From Hymenobacter wooponensis (GTDB lineage: Bacteria > Bacteroidota > Bacteroidia > Cytophagales > Hymenobacteraceae), in the NCBI RefSeq assembly GCF_004745865.1, contig NZ_SRKZ01000004.1, positions 744,001 to 808,000 on the forward strand: 64,000 nucleotides of DNA. Reading direction: 5' to 3'. The notes under the pieces are model-generated. The model saw only the letters and a list, made by a program, of their open reading frames with translations. It had not been told where the DNA came from and did no database searches. The position numbers and the translations under genes are program-made. This document shows positions 25,240 to 33,852 of the stretch, piece after piece; the stretch's first letter is position 1; each line of letters begins with the position of its first letter.

Positions 25240-27894
25240 TCAGCATGGAGCTATGCTGCTTTCTACTTTCGTTTCATCAGTCCCAGCTACGCTGTCCTTG
25301 GTTAGGGTAAGCACCTGTAGCTCCCCACTACCGCCATTGAAACGCAGGTGCTGGCCGGAGTGCAGGTGGCGGGTGAGGCCGGGCACGTTGATGATGGTGG
25401 GAATGCCCAGCTCGCGCAGCAGAATGACGGAGTGCGACAGGGCCGAGCCTTTTTCGATGGCCACGGCCCGGCAGTTCGGAAACAGTACTGCCCAACCGGG
25501 GTCGGTGCGTAAGGCACACACAATTTTGCCCGCCACATCCAGGTTGTCTTCGGGAGTACGAATCACCAGGATTTCGCCTTCTACCACGCCCGGCACGCAG
25601 CCCGTCCCGCGCCACTGGCCTAGGCTGTCGTCGTGGTCATGCGCTGACTCTTGGTCGAAGACGGGGGGCGCGGGTACGGTTACGTGGGCGGGTACTTCTA
25701 CCTGTGTGTAGGCGGCAAATTCAGCCCGCCGGCTTTCTACTTTCTCTCGTAAGCTCAGAGTCGGCTGCCCTTGTAGAGCGGTTGTTATCTCGGCTTCGGT
25801 TAGGTAAAAAATATCTCGGCCAGTTCCCAAGTACCCCGCTTGCGCGAGCCATTCACCGGCCGCCAGGTAGAGCGCCCGGTACATCCCGAACAGCCGCGTC
25901 CGCTCCAGGCGCAAGGCTTCGCGGGCATGAATGGCGTCGCGCAGCTGCGTCAGCGCCTTGCGCGTTTGACGGCGCTGCCACCAGGAGTGGCCTAGGAGCG
26001 CCTGACTAAGCTCTGCTTCGGCGTTGGCACTGAGCGACGTGGGGCTTGGCCGCCCACTACGCGGTTCGGGGGCGCCGACGAGGTAGTTGCGCAGGTATTG
26101 GTAGAAGATACGAGGCTGCAGGCGCATGGTGTGCGTCTCGAGCTTTAGCTCGCCCACAGTCCGGTCGCCGTACTGCTGAATGAACTCCGAAACTGCGGCG
26201 TGAAAGTTGGGCGCGAGTTGGGCCACTTGCGTGTGCACATCAGCTGGCAACTCAAGCAGCAACGCTTGCAGGCCGGAAATGGCCGCGACCTGTTGCGCCA
26301 ACTGCTGCATACGGTGCGGAATCTGAGCACTGGGCAGGTCTTCGTCGCCGGAAAGGTAGCGGTGCAGAAACTCTTCCGGGTGGCCTAGGCCACTACGGCG
26401 CAGCTGGCGCAGGGCCCGGCCATTGGCCATCATTACCCGAAAGTCATTCACAATGGGGGTAGTCCACTGCTCCAGCAAACCAGTATCGAGGCGGGCTTTT
26501 TCAGCTAGCAATTCCGCGCCGGTTAATGACGCCAGCGGCAGTTGGTAGAACCGCGCATAGTGCGTTTGGAAGTCGGCCTGAAACCCGGCAATGCGGTTGG
26601 GGAGCTGCTGAAAAGCCCGCAGTAACCGCCCCAAGTTAAGCAGCAGGCGCGGCAGCATCCGGAGGCGTTCTGGCCAGCTCCGGGCGCGGCTCTGCACCAG
26701 GTCTACGGGCTCCTCTAGGCCCATCATGCGCTCCATGTCGGCCTTGTTCTGGCTGAATGACGGGAGCAGCAGCAGGCCTTGATACCAGTGGTTGATGTTA
26801 TAATAAATACGCCCTTGCACCAGGCCTAGCAGTTGGGTTACCACCGTTTCGTGGGCGGCTACCAGGGCAGGCGGCAGGCCTAGCACGCGCATGGTTTGAC
26901 GGTACACGGTGGCGTAGGCACGCTGGGCGAAACTGAATGTGAGAGGCGTAGTAACGCCGCAGTAACTCTCCTGAATGTTGGAGTTGTCGTACACCACCAC
27001 CTCCGGCATAGCCTGCGTGATGGGGCGCATCTGCACCACCCACACCTTGCCTTCCGCCACCACAAATTCTACGTCCTGGGGCCGCCCGGTCAGGCTTTCC
27101 AGCCGCTCTCCAATGGCGTGTAGCTCTGCCAGTTGTGCCTTCGTTAGGCATTCACTATCCTGGCCTGCGACGGGCACGGGGGCCAGCTGCAAGCCGCTTT
27201 CGGCGGCGCTGACCACGTATTGCTCCGGTTGCGGCGGAAGCCGCTGTCCGCATACCACGCCGGTTGTTTTGCGCAGGTAGGTCTCCTGTGGGTTGAAGTG
27301 CCCCCCAACCAGCCCTTCCCCAAACCCGCGCACGGCATGAATGGCTTGATACAGCGGGTACTCGGGGTACGAGGTGAACAGCACGCCGCTTACTTCCGCC
27401 GCCAACTGCACCTGCACCACCACAGCCGGTCGAGCCGCCAACGGCAACCCCTTTTGCTGCCGGTAGGCCACCGCCCGCGCCGAGTAAGCACTGGCGGCGC
27501 ACTGGCCTATGGCCGCTAGCACGGCGGGTAGGGCGCTCAGGTTCAGGAAGGTATCCATGAGGCCGGCAAACGCGGCGGTAGTGCCATCCTCATCGGCCAC
27601 GGAGGAGCGTACTACTACCGGACGCGCCGGGAAGCCCCACCCCGCCAGCACCTGGCCTAGCGCGATTTCCTCGGCCACTGGCAGCCGGAACTCTCGCAGC
27701 CGGTCGGCTCGCTCCGCTAGTCCCGCCGGGGTAACGGGCAGATCCTGCAAGGCCGCGTCGAAGGCCTCAGCCGGCACCACCAAAAAGCGCGGTACTGCCA
27801 ACCCAAGCTCTCGTAGCCGATACAAGCCTGCGGCTTTGCCACCAGGCGTAAAAGCGCGGCGAGTGGCAGGAGATGTATCATCGAGCAGTACCAT
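25240..27894 (-). CDS. PEP-synthase-like dikinase/phosphotransferase without a PEP-binding barrel
   Basis: An 884-residue enzyme. The N-terminal ATP-grasp domain of PPDK/PEP-synthase type shows PGGKAAGLYRLRELG, then VVRSSVADEDGTTAAFAG and DVEFVVAEGKVWVVQMRPIT at about residue 290. A long helical middle part follows. The C-terminal swivelling phosphohistidine domain has EKGSALSHSVILLRELGIP, with His821 as the phosphorylated residue. The C-terminal PEP/pyruvate TIM barrel is absent. The same layout is seen in rifampin phosphotransferase and in the prodigiosin-condensing enzyme PigC, so the enzyme likely uses ATP to phosphorylate or condense a cluster intermediate. ATG 27894 was chosen; the frame is open to 27948. 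Confidence 0.8.
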   Translation of the reverse strand: MVLLDDTSPATRRAFTPGGKAAGLYRLRELGLAVPRFLVVPAEAFDAALQDLPVTPAGLAERADRLREFRLPVAEEIALGQVLAGWGFPARPVVVRSSVADEDGTTAAFAGLMDTFLNLSALPAVLAAIGQCAASAYSARAVAYRQQKGLPLAARPAVVVQVQLAAEVSGVLFTSYPEYPLYQAIHAVRGFGEGLVGGHFNPQETYLRKTTGVVCGQRLPPQPEQYVVSAAESGLQLAPVPVAGQDSECLTKAQLAELHAIGERLESLTGRPQDVEFVVAEGKVWVVQMRPITQAMPEVVVYDNSNIQESYCGVTTPLTFSFAQRAYATVYRQTMRVLGLPPALVAAHETVVTQLLGLVQGRIYYNINHWYQGLLLLPSFSQNKADMERMMGLEEPVDLVQSRARSWPERLRMLPRLLLNLGRLLRAFQQLPNRIAGFQADFQTHYARFYQLPLASLTGAELLAEKARLDTGLLEQWTTPIVNDFRVMMANGRALRQLRRSGLGHPEEFLHRYLSGDEDLPSAQIPHRMQQLAQQVAAISGLQALLLELPADVHTQVAQLAPNFHAAVSEFIQQYGDRTVGELKLETHTMRLQPRIFYQYLRNYLVGAPEPRSGRPSPTSLSANAEAELSQALLGHSWWQRRQTRKALTQLRDAIHAREALRLERTRLFGMYRALYLAAGEWLAQAGYLGTGRDIFYLTEAEITTALQGQPTLSLREKVESRRAEFAAYTQVEVPAHVTVPAPPVFDQESAHDHDDSLGQWRGTGCVPGVVEGEILVIRTPEDNLDVAGKIVCALRTDPGWAVLFPNCRAVAIEKGSALSHSVILLRELGIPTIINVPGLTRHLHSGQHLRFNGGSGELQVLTLTKDSVAGTDETKVESSIAPC

Positions 27895-28023
27895 GGAGGA
27901 ATATGATAGGAGCCGTACGTTTCGCCTCACAAAGGCACTCCGGCTCATTACTAGAAATGTGTTTCGCTTACTGATATGGAGAAGGCCAATTCTGACGCTA
28001 CGTCCTTGGCCGTTTAACCTGCT

Positions 28024-28944
28024 TTAGTCTAAGCGGTGACCGAGGCCATGAATTTCGGCCAGAATGGAAACGTAGCTGACCAGCATAAAAAGTGACGTCA
28101 GCAGCTCGGCGCGCTTCAGTCGGGCAACCTCAGGCTGGCGCCAGGCCCGGAAGTAGTGCGCGGCCGTGATGAGGTAAAGCAGCCCTAATAGTATCAGCGG
28201 CACCGGCCCGGCGTGCAGCAACCTGAGTAGCATCCCCTGCACCAGCACCCCACCGAGCAGCACCACCAGCACGGCTGCAATGGCGCCACCATAGCCCAGT
28301 TCCCGGGAATAAGAATCGAGGCCTGGTATTTCAGCAGGGCGAATTTTGCGGGCTATTTCGAAGGCTAGGCCACCCAGCAAACTTAACGCTGCCAGTAGCC
28401 CAAATACCACCGGCAAAGCCCCAGGCCCGGCCAGCGCCCACCACAACCACAAAATCACGAGGGGCATTACGAGCAGGTGGGTACCGGCATAGAGCAGCAG
28501 CCGGGGCCGCAGCCAGTGGCCTACGCCAAACTCGTAGCGCATCAGCAGGCTGTAACCCGCCGCCAGCCCCCACCCGGCCAGCGCCTGCGGCCCCATCCAA
28601 GCCGACCAGAGCAGCTCGCCCACGCTACCCAGCAAGGCTACTATGCCCAGCTGCCGCAACGTAACCCGTCCCGTCTGCAGCACCCGCTCCGGATGATGCT
28701 CCAAGTCAGCGGCATAGTCTTTCAGCTCATCAAACACCCGCAGCCGATAGAAAAACGAGATGGTAGCCGCAATACCCGCTACCTCGCGCAGCCCGAACGT
28801 GGCCGCTCCACCTGCCGCCACCACCACGGCCCGCACCGTCAGGAACACAATGGCGAACAGCGCCATGTTCACGGGCGGAAACCGCTCCTGCAAGTACGCG
28901 GCAAATGCACGGGAAGCGGGAAAAGGCATGGCGTGTGACATCAT
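28024..28944 (-). CDS. UbiA-like membrane prenyltransferase family protein
   Basis: A 306-residue polytopic membrane protein with about eight or nine helices. Its two Asp-rich motifs fit the UbiA superfamily. The first is RVFDELKDYAADLEHHPERV in the loop after helix 2, spaced like DxxxD. The second is ARKIRPAEIPGLDSYSRELG, a pattern typical of UbiA-like enzymes in Bacteroidetes. UbiA enzymes join prenyl or other diphosphate groups to an acceptor in the membrane. The gene lies 129 bases upstream of the dikinase gene on the same strand. ATG 28944, 28941 and 28929 are all possible starts; the family core begins after them. Confidence 0.72.
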   Translation of the reverse strand: MMSHAMPFPASRAFAAYLQERFPPVNMALFAIVFLTVRAVVVAAGGAATFGLREVAGIAATISFFYRLRVFDELKDYAADLEHHPERVLQTGRVTLRQLGIVALLGSVGELLWSAWMGPQALAGWGLAAGYSLLMRYEFGVGHWLRPRLLLYAGTHLLVMPLVILWLWWALAGPGALPVVFGLLAALSLLGGLAFEIARKIRPAEIPGLDSYSRELGYGGAIAAVLVVLLGGVLVQGMLLRLLHAGPVPLILLGLLYLITAAHYFRAWRQPEVARLKRAELLTSLFMLVSYVSILAEIHGLGHRLD

Positions 28945-29252
28945 TGCGGGGGTGATTTCCTACCTCTAGAAGCTGAGGATTTATGTCTGCAACAATAGGC
29001 AATGTCGGGCGGCTCTGATGCTAGTATCTGAAAAAGCATTTACACCTCATAAGTCTAAATTATTCGACCGACTACTGATCGCAAAGCACTATTTGACAGC
29101 ATATTACTGCACTAATTTCTCTAATCACCCCAGCTCTTCCTGCACTACAAGAAGTCATGTATGCTGTACTTATTTCGCGTTGAAGGCCGTGAAAGCAAGT
29201 TTCTTCGGGGCAGCATTGACGCCTACTGATTCGTCGAGTTACCGACCCGCTC
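28945..29252. promoter_or_regulatory. Divergent intergenic region between UbiA-like and MMPL genes
   Basis: About 308 bases, more AT-rich than the flanking genes, lying between two divergent genes of the cluster. It must carry promoters for both directions. I see no perfect TTTG-N18-TAnnTTTG pair and no terminator or RNA gene. Confidence 0.4.
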
Positions 29253-31475
29253 ATGATTTCTGCTTTGTACAAATGGCGCTACCTGTTTCTGGCTTTTCTG
29301 CTCATGCTGTGCACGGCGCTTTGGCCGGGCGTGCGGTCGGGGGTGCAGGTAGATAACAGCCTTTCCGCCTGGTTTCTGGAGGGCGACCCAGCCTTGGTGG
29401 CCTACCATGCCTTTCAGGGGCGCTTCGGCAATGATGAGGTAGTCATTATTGGGGTACACGACTCCGCTTCCCTCCTCACCCCGCGTAGCTTTCAGCGGTT
29501 GCGGCAGCTAAGCCTAGCCTTAGAAAGCCACCCCGATGTAGCCGCTGTGCTAAGCGCCGGCACCACTACCGTGCCCGCCCCCGATGGCCTACGCGCCGCC
29601 CGCCCTCTCCTCGACTCTGCCGCTACGCCAGCCGCCGTGCGTCGCTACCTCGACCGGCGGCCTACGCTGCGCCAGCAACTGTTTAGCCCCGATTACCGCA
29701 CGGCCCGCCTGCTGGTAGTGTTGCGGGCCAGCCCTAATTTCGACGACCGCCGCGGTGAGATTCTAGGCCAGCTCCGGGCCATAACGGCTGCGCACGTGCC
29801 CCGTGGCAGCTTCTGGTTGGGTGGCGTGGGCGTAGTGTATGCGGGCCTCAATGCGCTTTCCCAGCAAGACTTCGGGTTGTTTCTGGGCCTTGGCTATGCC
29901 CTGATGTTCCTGATTTTCTGGCTGCTCTACCGCAACCTGTGGCTGTTGCTTTACACGCTCGGCATCGTGAGTCTGGCTACGTATGTGACGCTGGGCGTGT
30001 ACGGCCTGCTGGGGTATCGCCTGAACCTAATGACGGTGCTGCTACCCGTAATCATTATTCTGCTGGGGCTGATGGATGCCCTACACGTGGTAAACGAGCG
30101 CAACCACCTGGCACGCCCTGGCAGCACCGGCCCCGCCGATACGCTGCAGGCCCTGCGCAACCTGGTCCGCCCCTGCTTAGCCACTATGCTTACCACCGTG
30201 GCCGGCTTTCTGGCCCTGCTCAGCAGCCCGATGGCCATACTGCGCGTATTTGGCATTTTCGCGGCGCTCGGCATTGGGCTGTGCCTGGTATTTACCTTCG
30301 GGCTGGGTGTGCTTATTCTGCCGCACGCCGCGCCTAGCCCGCGTACCACCCGCACGACCAGTAACCGCTTGGTGGCCTTTTATGCGCTGGTACTCCGGCA
30401 TCGGCAGTTGGCTACGGCGGTTTCCGGGGTGCTGATAAGCCTTGGCCTCTGGGGCGCCACCCACCTGCGCGCCGATACCTACACGCTAGGCTACCTGCCC
30501 GCCAATCATATCGTCGTGCGCGACCATCAGGCCCTGGAAGCGGCCTGGGGGCCGTACCTGCCGCTGGAGCTGCTGGTGGAGCCTCGCCCTGGCTACTCCC
30601 TGGCCAGCCCGGCCGTGCTGCAGGCCGCCGCCGCCTTCGCCGATTCGGCCCGAACGCTGCGGAGCGCGGGGCAGGTATTCGGCTTCCACTCCCTTTATCA
30701 GGCTGGCCTAGAAACCCGCTTTGGCCCGCGTGGCGGCCGGTTGCTAGGCCAGTCGGGGGCAGTGCATGACATAGGAGTCCGCCTTCAGCAGGATTACCCC
30801 GAGCTACTGGCGCAGTTTGCGCATCAGCCCACGGGCACGGGCCGCATTACCGTATCAGGCCGGATGCTGTCGGCAAGGCAGCTTACCGCCACCACCGATA
30901 CGCTACTTCGCATGGCTGGGCACACTCTGGGACCGGTAGCCCGCGTGCGCCCGGCCGGCTACCAGCCGCTCTACGCCCGCATCACCGACTACGTTACTAC
31001 CTCCCAGACCAATAGCCTGCTGCTTTCCTTTTTGCTGGTGCTGGGGTTGGTGTGGGTGTTTGTGGGCAACTTCCGGCTGGCACTGCTGGCGCTCATTCCA
31101 AACGTGTTTCCGGTGGTGGTACTGCTGGGCGTGATGGGCTGGGCGGGCATTGCGCTTGATACGGCCACGGCCAGTATTGCAGCCATCGTGCTCAGCTTCT
31201 GCACCGATGATACCGTGCATTTTATTCATGCCTACCGCGAGCAGCGCCGCCTGGGCCTCGGGCCGGCCGCAGCGCGCCACGCTACCGTTGCCCACGTAGG
31301 GCCCACCATCGTCCTGACCAGTGCCGTGCTGTTTGGCGGCTACGCTGTGATGATGCTGGCCTCGCTGCAAACCGTGTTTCTGTTCGGACTGCTGACTTCG
31401 CTTTCTATTGCCGCCGCGCTCTACGGCGAGGTCATCATCTTCCCGCTGCTGCTGGAGCGGTTCGACCGAGACTAA
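29253..31475 (+). CDS. MMPL/RND-family lipid exporter
   Basis: A 740-residue protein with a first helix (YKWRYLFLAFLLMLCTALWPG) and a periplasmic domain with VDNSLSAWFLEGDPAL. Two bundles of membrane helices (about 200-370 and 565-735) each end in the RND pattern. The DALHVVNE and DDTVHFIHAY segments hold the acidic relay residues typical of the MMPL branch. Such proteins use proton flow to move lipids across the inner membrane, for example mycobacterial MmpL or HpnN. In this cluster it is the natural exporter of the product. It overlaps the convergent glycosyltransferase gene by 41 bases at the 3' end. Confidence 0.85.
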   Translation: MISALYKWRYLFLAFLLMLCTALWPGVRSGVQVDNSLSAWFLEGDPALVAYHAFQGRFGNDEVVIIGVHDSASLLTPRSFQRLRQLSLALESHPDVAAVLSAGTTTVPAPDGLRAARPLLDSAATPAAVRRYLDRRPTLRQQLFSPDYRTARLLVVLRASPNFDDRRGEILGQLRAITAAHVPRGSFWLGGVGVVYAGLNALSQQDFGLFLGLGYALMFLIFWLLYRNLWLLLYTLGIVSLATYVTLGVYGLLGYRLNLMTVLLPVIIILLGLMDALHVVNERNHLARPGSTGPADTLQALRNLVRPCLATMLTTVAGFLALLSSPMAILRVFGIFAALGIGLCLVFTFGLGVLILPHAAPSPRTTRTTSNRLVAFYALVLRHRQLATAVSGVLISLGLWGATHLRADTYTLGYLPANHIVVRDHQALEAAWGPYLPLELLVEPRPGYSLASPAVLQAAAAFADSARTLRSAGQVFGFHSLYQAGLETRFGPRGGRLLGQSGAVHDIGVRLQQDYPELLAQFAHQPTGTGRITVSGRMLSARQLTATTDTLLRMAGHTLGPVARVRPAGYQPLYARITDYVTTSQTNSLLLSFLLVLGLVWVFVGNFRLALLALIPNVFPVVVLLGVMGWAGIALDTATASIAAIVLSFCTDDTVHFIHAYREQRRLGLGPAAARHATVAHVGPTIVLTSAVLFGGYAVMMLASLQTVFLFGLLTSLSIAAALYGEVIIFPLLLERFDRD

Positions 31476-33018
31476 TGCCGTTGCTTTCCCACTTGGCTAC
31501 TTCCTCTTGGTGCTCCCGGTAGGCCCGGGCTAGCAGGGCGCTATTAGGGTGGGTACCGAGGTAGATGGTGGTACCTCGCTCGATGGCATAGGGGTTGTTG
31601 ACTTCGCCCACTTTCCGGAACTCCTGAAAATATGGCACCAACTCAGCAGGGTTGCCCTCGCCCACCAGCAATAGATGCGTATAAGACTGGGCCGGACGAG
31701 GCGGCAGCCAGTACAAGTAGCTGCCGTTGAAGCTTGCCGCCGCAGGCATGGGCCGGTTGCGGTTATAGTAGTTAATGGCGCCGGCCTGGCCGTAGTTGTC
31801 GCATTTGATGAGGGTGCGGGCGCGGGTTGAGTCGGGCAGCGCCTGGTAGGCCTGCCAGGTTTTCTCGGCCAGCTCCTGCCAGCCCAGCATGTCGGCAAAG
31901 TCCTGGGGCAGGGCATGGTCCTGGCCGTCTTCCCAGCGCAGTACGCCGGTGCCGCGGTAGGCCTCTGCTAGCTGCTCCAGCCGCGCCGGGGCGTAGAGCG
32001 TGGTCAGGAAAGGATAGAGCGGAATCACTATAAGAAACGGCAGCACCAGCAGCGCGGGCCGCAGCCACCGGCCGGCGCTAGGCCAGTGCGCCAGCCGCTG
32101 CTCCCACCACACGGCACCCGCGGCAAACAAAATGGGATAGTAGCCGAGCGCATAATAGCTCTTGCCGTGCAGCACGGTCAGAATCAGCAGCCCGAGGCAA
32201 TAAATGAGGCCTACGGCGCGGTAAGCCCGAAATGTTGGGGAGAACAGCAGCGCCAACAGTCCCGGCACCCACACCCACAGGGCGGGCACGCACATCAGCA
32301 GCTGATCTTTCCAGAACTCACCCAGGTTCACATTCACCAGCTGCGTATCGTGCAGCTCCTGCATGTGGTGCAGAAACGGAATGCCGTGGCGCAGCTGCCA
32401 CACCACATTTGGGAGCCACAGCAACAACGCCAGCGCGGCCCCCACCCAGAATGCGCGGGTAGCCAATGCCCGGCGGGCCGGGGTCAGGAGCAGACTGCCT
32501 AGCAGGGCCGCCAGAAAGAAAAGGGTGGAGTATTTGTTCAGTAGCGCCAGGCCTAGCACCACGCCCACCCCGTACAGAAACTGCGAGGCCGGTCGCTGCT
32601 GATACCGAATCAGCCAATAGCAAACCAGCGTGAAGGCGAATACCTCAAAGGAGTTGGGTTGGAACAGAAAGTTGAGCCGGGCAAAACCACCCAGCAGGTA
32701 GCACAACCCAGCCAGTACCACAGCCCAGGGGCCGCCGCCCAACCGCTGCACGGCCCGAGCCACCACATACACCGTGAGGCTACCCCAGAGTAAAGGCCAG
32801 AACTTCACCCAAAAATACCCACCGCCCATGGCCAGCGTCAGCCAGCTTTGCAGGGCCGTGAGGGGTGGCACTTCAATGTAGCCCCAGGCCAAGTGCTGAC
32901 CATAGTTGAGGTAGAGGTACTCGTCGCGGTGCAACTCATAGGCGGAGCTGGCCAGAAAAAAGCCGGACAGGAATTTCAGTAGGCCCAGCCCCAGCGGCAG
33001 CAAACGCGACGGTTTCAT
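31435..33018 (-). CDS. GT39/ArnT-like membrane glycosyltransferase
   Basis: A 527-residue protein with about 10-12 transmembrane helices (FLSGFFLASSAYELHRDEYL near the start, residues about 20-40) and a C-terminal soluble domain of about 150 residues. The acidic motif HRDEYLYLNYGQHLAWGY in the first periplasmic loop is the hallmark of dolichyl- or polyprenyl-phosphate sugar transferases (PMT_2/ArnT type), where the Asp-Glu pair is catalytic. The sugar and acceptor are unknown. It converges on the MMPL gene with a 41-base tail overlap. Whether it belongs to the lipid cluster is uncertain. Confidence 0.75.
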   Translation of the reverse strand: MKPSRLLPLGLGLLKFLSGFFLASSAYELHRDEYLYLNYGQHLAWGYIEVPPLTALQSWLTLAMGGGYFWVKFWPLLWGSLTVYVVARAVQRLGGGPWAVVLAGLCYLLGGFARLNFLFQPNSFEVFAFTLVCYWLIRYQQRPASQFLYGVGVVLGLALLNKYSTLFFLAALLGSLLLTPARRALATRAFWVGAALALLLWLPNVVWQLRHGIPFLHHMQELHDTQLVNVNLGEFWKDQLLMCVPALWVWVPGLLALLFSPTFRAYRAVGLIYCLGLLILTVLHGKSYYALGYYPILFAAGAVWWEQRLAHWPSAGRWLRPALLVLPFLIVIPLYPFLTTLYAPARLEQLAEAYRGTGVLRWEDGQDHALPQDFADMLGWQELAEKTWQAYQALPDSTRARTLIKCDNYGQAGAINYYNRNRPMPAAASFNGSYLYWLPPRPAQSYTHLLLVGEGNPAELVPYFQEFRKVGEVNNPYAIERGTTIYLGTHPNSALLARAYREHQEEVAKWESNGISLGRTAPAAAGR

Positions 33019-33113
33019 GAAACGAGTAATGTAGGAGAGAAAGCAACCCGGCTGGTGCGCGGAACACTTGCAGTTCGGCTTGCACTCAGCTAGCTGGCCT
33101 AGGTGGCTTAGGC

Positions 33114-33218
33114 CTACTGAGCGACTCGCTTCATCGTGCGGCCAAAACCACCAATGCCGAGGTCAAGGTAAATAATGTTATCCTTGAATATAGCATCGGG
33201 CAGGCCCCTCCCCTGCTA
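33114..33218 (-). pseudogene. Possible gene remnant in a 416-bp gap
   Basis: Between the glycosyltransferase and the next small gene, the minus strand has a 33-codon open stretch bounded by stops. It reads like a protein C-terminus (GLPDAIFKDNIIYLDLGIGG, ending KRVAQ). There is no start and no intact upstream part. The rest of the gap (33019-33434) shows only CTAGGCC-type motifs and no other supported feature. It may be chance. Confidence 0.2.
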
Positions 33219-33434
33219 AACGCAGATACTACGCTTAAGCATCCACGGATTCGGGTGGTGCGCTGGTATGCACCGGCTGCGACACCGGCAAAGCTTTTAG
33301 GCCCGAGCCAAGGTATGTTCAGGGCTTGCCACAGTTGCCCGGCTACCTCGTGTTCGGCGAGCAGCTATTTGCAGTGTAACTCAAGCCATCCGGCGCTGGC
33401 CTCTACTGATAGGCCTAGGCCACTATAAAGGCCC

Positions 33435-33680
33435 CTAGAGTTCTTCAGGCAGCCGAATATTATCGAGGTAGTCGCGCAGCCCGGCTGGGTGCTGAAACAG
33501 GTGAATGAACAGCACGCGCTCCTCGTCCCACACGCGCCATTCTTCGGCGTAAAAGTCGCCGAGTGCAAACAGGCGCAGGCGGAAGCTGTCTTGCCGCCGC
33601 TCGGCCAGCAGGTGGCCATGGTGGCGCAGGTGTTCGGCCTGCCGGTATAAGTGAAGGGCTTTAAATGCGTCGAGTTTCAT
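33435..33680 (-). CDS. Hypothetical 81-residue protein
   Basis: A small soluble protein starting MKLDAFKALHLYRQAEHLRH and ending DYLDNIRLPEEL. It is rich in Arg, His and aromatic residues and contains FALGDFYAEEWRVWDEERVLF, which reads like a small alpha/beta domain. I recognise no family. It is divergent from the YfcC-type transporter gene across about 170 bases. Its length and codon pattern support it as a real gene, but no homologue is named. Confidence 0.5.
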   Translation of the reverse strand: MKLDAFKALHLYRQAEHLRHHGHLLAERRQDSFRLRLFALGDFYAEEWRVWDEERVLFIHLFQHPAGLRDYLDNIRLPEEL

Positions 33681-33852
33681 GAGGTTTCAGAACCCAAAGA
33701 TACCGCTGCCAGGTTCCGAAGCGGGTATAAGTCCCATGCAGTAATGAAATCGAGAGAGGTAGCCTTTGCTTCACCTTCCTCTCAGGGTGGCATCCGTACT
33801 CGGCAAGTTCTTCTTTCACACGTTCATCACTTCCCGTTTCTACCTTCGTGGG

